Part shown: piece by piece, positions 60,250 to 64,000 of the stretch
How positions within the stretch are numbered: the first letter of the stretch is position 1
Layout of the letters: every line of letters begins with the position of its first letter
Made by a program: the position numbers and the translations under genes
Notes under the pieces: model-generated
Databases searched by the model: none
The model's input: the letters and a program-made list of their open reading frames with translations, nothing else
Told to the model about the DNA's origin: nothing
Assembly (NCBI GenBank): GCA_963922685.1
Contig: CAWUJM010000002.1
Location: 1-64,000 of the forward strand
DNA from: JAHDBG01 sp963922685
GTDB lineage: Bacteria; Pseudomonadota; Gammaproteobacteria; Chromatiales; Chromatiaceae
Length of the DNA stretch: 64,000 nt
Direction: 5' to 3'

Positions 60250-60986
60250 TACTGATTCCGGCAATTGATCTGAAAGACGGTGCATGCGTCCGGTTACGCC
60301 AGGGGCGGATGGAAGACGATACCCGATTTTCAGATAACCCGGTTGCCATGGCCGATCGGTGGGTGAATGCTGGAGCACATCGACTACATCTGGTAGACCT
60401 GAACGGTGCATTTGCCGGAAGACCGGTGAACCACACCGTGATCGCTGACATCTGCTCGGCCCACCCGGAACTACCCATCCAACTGGGTGGCGGCATCCGG
60501 GACGAACACACGATAGAGACCTATCTTAAGCTCGGCATCCGATATTGCATTCTGGGCACCCGCGCAGTACAAGAGCCTGACTTTGTCGCCCGCGTCTGTC
60601 GCGCCTTTCCGGGACAGATCATCGCCGGATTAGACGCGAAGGCTGGACAGGTCGCGATCAACGGCTGGGCAGAAACCACGCCTCATACCGTCAACGAGCT
60701 GGCACAAGAGTTTGCTGAGATGGGCATCAGTGCGATCATCTACACAGATATCGGTCGGGATGGTATGCTGCAAGGAGTGAATGTTGAAGCAACCGCCGTT
60801 CTGGCACAAACCATACAGACCCCCGTTATAGCGTCGGGCGGCATCACCAATCTGGAAGACATCCGGGCACTATGTGCACCAGAACATCGGATCATGGGAG
60901 CAATTACCGGACGCGCCATCTACGAAGGTACACTGGATTTTGCGGCAGGACAACGCCTTGCTGATCAACACCACAGCTCATCCTGA
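60246..60986 (+). CDS. hisA: HisA, ProFAR isomerase
   Basis: It opens the ribose of ProFAR in histidine synthesis. The beta/alpha-barrel has the catalytic aspartates in LIPAIDLKDGACVRL and YTDIGRDGMLQG, and the phosphate-binding loops GGGIRD and VIASGGI. 246 residues; overlaps hisH by 4 nt and hisF by 1 nt. Confidence 0.97.
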   Translation: MILIPAIDLKDGACVRLRQGRMEDDTRFSDNPVAMADRWVNAGAHRLHLVDLNGAFAGRPVNHTVIADICSAHPELPIQLGGGIRDEHTIETYLKLGIRYCILGTRAVQEPDFVARVCRAFPGQIIAGLDAKAGQVAINGWAETTPHTVNELAQEFAEMGISAIIYTDIGRDGMLQGVNVEATAVLAQTIQTPVIASGGITNLEDIRALCAPEHRIMGAITGRAIYEGTLDFAAGQRLADQHHSSS

Positions 60987-61741
60987 TGCTGGCAAAGCGG
61001 ATCATACCCTGCCTGGATGTTGATCAGGGACGTGTGGTCAAGGGTGTTAAATTTATTGATATCCGCGATGCCGGCGATCCGGTAGCGATTGCACAACGGT
61101 ACAATACAGAAGGTGCGGACGAAATCACCTTTCTGGATATCACTGCCAGCTCAGACCAGCGAGAAACGCTGATACCTGTGATAAAACAGATCGCAGCTGA
61201 AGTATTCATACCCCTCACAGTCGGTGGTGGCATCCGCAATCTGGAAGATGTACAGCGGATGCTGAATGCTGGCGCAGACAAAGTCGCAATCAATACAGCT
61301 GCTATCTTCGAACCCGCATTAGTACAACGAGCCGCCGAACGATTCGGTTCGCAATGTATTGTGGTTGCAATAGATGCAAAACAGGTGGATAATAACTGGG
61401 AAATCTTCACACATGGTGGACGAAAAGCCACAGGCATCAACGCAATTGCATGGGCCGAGCGTATGGCCTACTATGGTGCTGGCGAGATCCTACTGACCAG
61501 TATGGATCGGGATGGCACCCGAATTGGCTTTGATAACCGACTAACCCGGCGTATTGCGGACGCAGTGCCGATTCCGGTCATTGCATCCGGGGGTGTCGGC
61601 AACCTGAAACATCTGGCGGATGGTATTCAGCAAGGTGGTGCAGACGCCGTACTTGCTGCTTCCATCTTCCATTTCGGAGAATACCACATTACGCAGGCAA
61701 AACAATATCTGGCAGCACAAGACATTCCGATGCGGCTATGA
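60986..61741 (+). CDS. hisF: HisF, cyclase subunit of imidazole-glycerol-phosphate synthase
   Basis: With HisH it forms IGP and AICAR. The barrel shows IIPCLDVDQGRVVKGVKF (catalytic Asp), VGGGIRNLED, TSMDRDGTRIGFD (second catalytic Asp) and VIASGGVGNLKHL. 251 residues. The next gene is hisE with a 4-nt overlap; hisI, usually between them, is absent. Confidence 0.97.
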   Translation: MLAKRIIPCLDVDQGRVVKGVKFIDIRDAGDPVAIAQRYNTEGADEITFLDITASSDQRETLIPVIKQIAAEVFIPLTVGGGIRNLEDVQRMLNAGADKVAINTAAIFEPALVQRAAERFGSQCIVVAIDAKQVDNNWEIFTHGGRKATGINAIAWAERMAYYGAGEILLTSMDRDGTRIGFDNRLTRRIADAVPIPVIASGGVGNLKHLADGIQQGGADAVLAASIFHFGEYHITQAKQYLAAQDIPMRL

Positions 61742-62055
61742 GCCAGATACTAAAGAAGCTTAGTGATATACTAGAAGCTCGAAAACAGGCGGATCCGAAT
61801 AGCTCTTATGTTGCTACCTTATATGCACAAGGCCTTGATAAGATACTACAAAAGATCGCCGAAGAAGCAACCGAAGTCGTAATCGCGGGCAAAAACAAAC
61901 AAGCAGATCAGATTATCCATGAAACTGCAGATCTGTGGTTCCATAGCCTGATACTTCTGGCACAACAAGGACTGCATTCGGAACAGGTACTGGCAGAACT
62001 CTCTCTTCGGTTCGGTGAATCTGGTCTGAATGAAAAGGCAACCCGCACAAAATAG
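61738..62055 (+). CDS. hisE: HisE, phosphoribosyl-ATP pyrophosphatase
   Basis: It hydrolyses PR-ATP to PR-AMP in the second step of histidine synthesis. The 105-residue all-alpha MazG-like protein has SSYVATLYAQGLDKILQKIAEEATEVVIAGK, where KIxEEATEVVIA is the metal-binding motif, and HETADLWFHSLILLAQ. It is a stand-alone HisE, not fused to HisI. tatA follows 15 nt later. Confidence 0.95.
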   Translation: MSQILKKLSDILEARKQADPNSSYVATLYAQGLDKILQKIAEEATEVVIAGKNKQADQIIHETADLWFHSLILLAQQGLHSEQVLAELSLRFGESGLNEKATRTK

Positions 62056-62070
62056 CAGGGAAATATAGCG

Positions 62071-62304
62071 ATGGGCGTAAGTGGTATTAGTATCTGGCAA
62101 CTCGTTATCATACTAGGCATCGTCTTACTGTTATTCGGAAGCAAACGATTACGCCATCTGGGTAGCGATCTGGGAAATGCACTAAAGGGATTTAAACAAG
62201 CCATGAGTGATACTGGCCCGAAAACAAAGACAGAAGCGATTGAAGAACAGCCCGTAGCCAACACACAGACATCCTATACAGCAACTGAAAAAAAACCAAC
62301 CTGA
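62071..62304 (+). CDS. tatA: TatA, twin-arginine translocase subunit
   Basis: TatA oligomerises to form the translocation pathway for folded proteins. The 77-residue protein has one N-terminal helix (SIWQLVIILGIVLLLFGSKRL), the FG hinge and an amphipathic helix (RHLGSDLGNALKGFKQAM), then a polar tail. It belongs to the tatABC operon, downstream of hisE as in many gammaproteobacteria. Confidence 0.95.
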   Translation: MGVSGISIWQLVIILGIVLLLFGSKRLRHLGSDLGNALKGFKQAMSDTGPKTKTEAIEEQPVANTQTSYTATEKKPT

Positions 62305-62316
62305 TCAACCTCTGAA

Positions 62317-62607
62317 ATGCTGGAATCAGGCCTGTTTGAACTACTAGTTATTGCTATAATTGCCCTGCTTGTAGTCGGGCCGGAAAAAATGCCGAGCCTT
62401 ATACGAACAGTCGTCGGCTGGATACAGCGCACAAGGCGATTTATCAGCTCGGTGCAACAAGATATTGAACGGGACATTCAGACTGAAAAGATCCAACCAT
62501 CGATGCACCAAGTGCCTGACGGACAGGATATCACTGAAAAAATCCAAGATACGATAACAACCACAAAAAACACGCTTGATACGATCAGATACAACAGCAA
62601 ACTATAA
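62317..62607 (+). CDS. tatB: TatB, twin-arginine translocase subunit
   Basis: TatB with TatC forms the receptor for twin-arginine signal peptides. The 96-residue protein opens MLESGLFELLVIAIIALLVVGPEKMPSLIRTVVGW, where the Glu in the helix and the GPEKMP hinge are typical of TatB. It is short for a TatB. It overlaps tatC by 1 nt. Confidence 0.93.
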   Translation: MLESGLFELLVIAIIALLVVGPEKMPSLIRTVVGWIQRTRRFISSVQQDIERDIQTEKIQPSMHQVPDGQDITEKIQDTITTTKNTLDTIRYNSKL

Positions 62608-63407
62608 TGCCAGAAAAAAACAAAGTATCTGGTACATCATTTGTCAGTCACTTGGTAGAACTACGGCAACGTTTATTAAGAATCATATTGCTAGTCGCTG
62701 TCCTGATGCTCGGGTTATTCCCGTTTGCAAACACCCTGTATATCTTTGTGGCAGCACCACTGATCGCTGTATTACCAGCCGACACTTCCATGATTGCCAC
62801 GCAGGTGGCATCGCCTTTTTTAACACCATTTAAGCTGTCGCTGGTTACCGCAATATTCGTTGCGATGCCCTATGTGCTTCATCAGATCTGGTTATTTATC
62901 GCGCCCGGGCTATACCACCGCGAACAACGCCTGACCCGACCGATACTGATCTCCAGCATCATTCTGTTCTATGCTGGCACTCTGTTTGCATATTTTGTTA
63001 TATTTCCGCTGATATTCGCCTTTCTGACCGCAGCCGCACCGGATGGAATAGCAGTGATGACCGACATTAACCATTATCTGGATTTTGTCCTCACACTCTT
63101 CTTCGCCTTCGGACTGGCATTTGAGGTACCGGTTGCCACAGTTCTACTGGTGCTGATGGACGTTGCAACCACGCAGACACTAAAACGGAAACGGCCCTAC
63201 ATTATAGTCGGCGCATTTATACTGGGCATGTTACTGACGCCACCAGATGTCATATCGCAGACCCTGCTCGCGATACCGATCTGGTTATTGTTTGAGCTAG
63301 GTATCTTGACAGCAAATCTGGTGAAACAAAAAGCCAGCACCAATCAGATATCAGAAAACACTGAAATAACCTTAGACCATTCGTCACCCCACCGGAAACA
63401 AGCGTAA
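62607..63407 (+). CDS. tatC: TatC, twin-arginine translocase subunit
   Basis: TatC is the six-helix core that binds the twin-arginine motif. The 266-residue protein has the N-terminal SHLVELRQRLLR signature, the FKLSLVTAIFVAMPYVLHQIW loop, FAFGLAFEVPVATVLL and the C-terminal LTPPDVISQTLLAIPIWLLFELG. Cofactor-binding periplasmic enzymes of this organism would be its clients. Confidence 0.97.
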   Translation: MPEKNKVSGTSFVSHLVELRQRLLRIILLVAVLMLGLFPFANTLYIFVAAPLIAVLPADTSMIATQVASPFLTPFKLSLVTAIFVAMPYVLHQIWLFIAPGLYHREQRLTRPILISSIILFYAGTLFAYFVIFPLIFAFLTAAAPDGIAVMTDINHYLDFVLTLFFAFGLAFEVPVATVLLVLMDVATTQTLKRKRPYIIVGAFILGMLLTPPDVISQTLLAIPIWLLFELGILTANLVKQKASTNQISENTEITLDHSSPHRKQA

Positions 63408-63408
63408 G

Positions 63409-64000
63409 ATGCGACTCTGGCTCATCATCAGCGTTGGACTGTTATATGCCAGCACCAGTGTCGCCATCACATTAACCGATATTAAAAGACTGAGGCAGCA
63501 GTCGACTCACCAGACGACCCAATCTGTACTAGACCAATCCCGGGCAACTACACAAGGGATTCCTAAATCAGCTGGATCCACCAAGCCATTACCCATTTCA
63601 CTCATTGAGCAGGATTATTCATTACGCGCCGGTCAGGTTCTGTATCAATTCGGTTACGACACTTTTCGCAGCCATACGCCCACCACAACATTGGATGGCA
63701 GTATCACCGAAAATTATCTATTGGGTATTGGCGATGAGCTGATCGTGACTCTGCAGGGTCACACAAAAAAAACATTCAGAGCCAAAGTAGATCGGGAAGG
63801 ACGCATCCTCCTGCCTGGCTATTCACCAATCCGGGCGGCCAATCGACCCTTTAACGAGTTCCGAGACGAATTAAAAAATCGTATTGAAAGCGGAACAATT
63901 GGTACTGAAGTATATATTTCAGTCGGTGCGATCCGGATGATTTCGGTTGTTATTGCAGGGGAAGTGAACCAGCCGGGGCAATATCAACTGACAGCACTGA
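63409..64000 (+). CDS. Polysaccharide biosynthesis/export protein, partial
   Basis: The gene starts 1 nt after the tatC stop and runs off the window. About 197 residues are visible: a signal peptide (RLWLIISVGLLYASTSVA), a Gln/Thr-rich stretch and a Wza-type polysaccharide-export domain (YLLGIGDELIVTLQGHTKK...VDREGRILLPG). It then enters an SLBB domain (VVIAGEVNQPGQYQL). There is no lipobox cysteine at the signal-peptide end, unlike E. coli Wza. It probably begins an exopolysaccharide export locus to the right. Confidence 0.8.
   Translation, partial: MRLWLIISVGLLYASTSVAITLTDIKRLRQQSTHQTTQSVLDQSRATTQGIPKSAGSTKPLPISLIEQDYSLRAGQVLYQFGYDTFRSHTPTTTLDGSITENYLLGIGDELIVTLQGHTKKTFRAKVDREGRILLPGYSPIRAANRPFNEFRDELKNRIESGTIGTEVYISVGAIRMISVVIAGEVNQPGQYQLTAL

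Overview
The window looks like a piece of a gammaproteobacterial chromosome of moderate GC content, from an organism that oxidises reduced sulfur and respires. The evidence is soxZ-soxA at the left edge, nuoABCDEF, ccmG/ccmH, a SURF1 protein, and gene orders common in Gammaproteobacteria (lysC-csrA-tRNA-Ser, hisBHAF-hisE-tatABC). I cannot name the genus from sequence alone.

Layout. 1-2.1 kb: a possible IS200/IS605-type end, soxZ, monoheme-type soxA and a REP-associated tyrosine transposase (RAYT). 2.1-9.4 kb: an epimerase-like protein, htpG with a heat-shock promoter, a REP-like repeat, an AT-rich guanylate-kinase-like orphan, class I fumarase overlapping an unusual A-type Fe-S carrier, a short FimV-like protein and a decayed unknown gene. 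9.5-14.4 kb (minus): purMN, a cyclooxygenase-like heme peroxidase and an AAA ATPase with a PD-(D/E)XK domain. 14.9-19.4 kb: a membrane protein and mfd. 19.4-30.5 kb (minus): tRNA-Ser, a phospholipid methyltransferase-like gene, tig-clpP, tRNA-Leu, a second type of AAA/PD-(D/E)XK protein, a YfbU-like gene, gatB, then a berberine-bridge-like flavoprotein and a PsiD-type pyruvoyl decarboxylase, and pcm. 30.5-38 kb (plus): xthA, yadGH, the oadGAB sodium pump, tRNA-Thr, an ankyrin lipoprotein and SURF1. 38-42.5 kb (minus): ccmG-ccmH-(NADAR-RibA fusion), a paralogue of the first AAA ATPase, tRNA-Ser and csrA. 42.5-49.2 kb (minus): lysC, an overlapping rnhA-dnaQ-dprA-topA run, and a DUF481 outer-membrane gene broken by one stop codon. 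49.3-64 kb: dnaE, ssb (minus), nuoABCDEF, pyrF, hisBHAF-E, tatABC and the start of a polysaccharide-export gene.

Most of the window is core metabolism: NADH dehydrogenase, cytochrome c maturation and oxidase assembly, sulfur oxidation, purine, pyrimidine, histidine and riboflavin synthesis, replication and repair. Accessory material sits between core operons. The most unusual items are the cyclooxygenase homologue, which keeps the catalytic tyrosine and proximal heme histidine but has Asp at the distal-histidine position; the adjacent PsiD-like decarboxylase and bicovalent-flavin oxidase; the NADAR-RibA fusion at the end of a cytochrome c maturation operon; and the Fe-S carrier with an altered C-terminal cysteine motif, translationally coupled to a 4Fe-4S fumarase. 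I found no CRISPR array, rRNA, prophage or riboswitch. Similarity statements rest on recognising motifs by eye; no database search was run.
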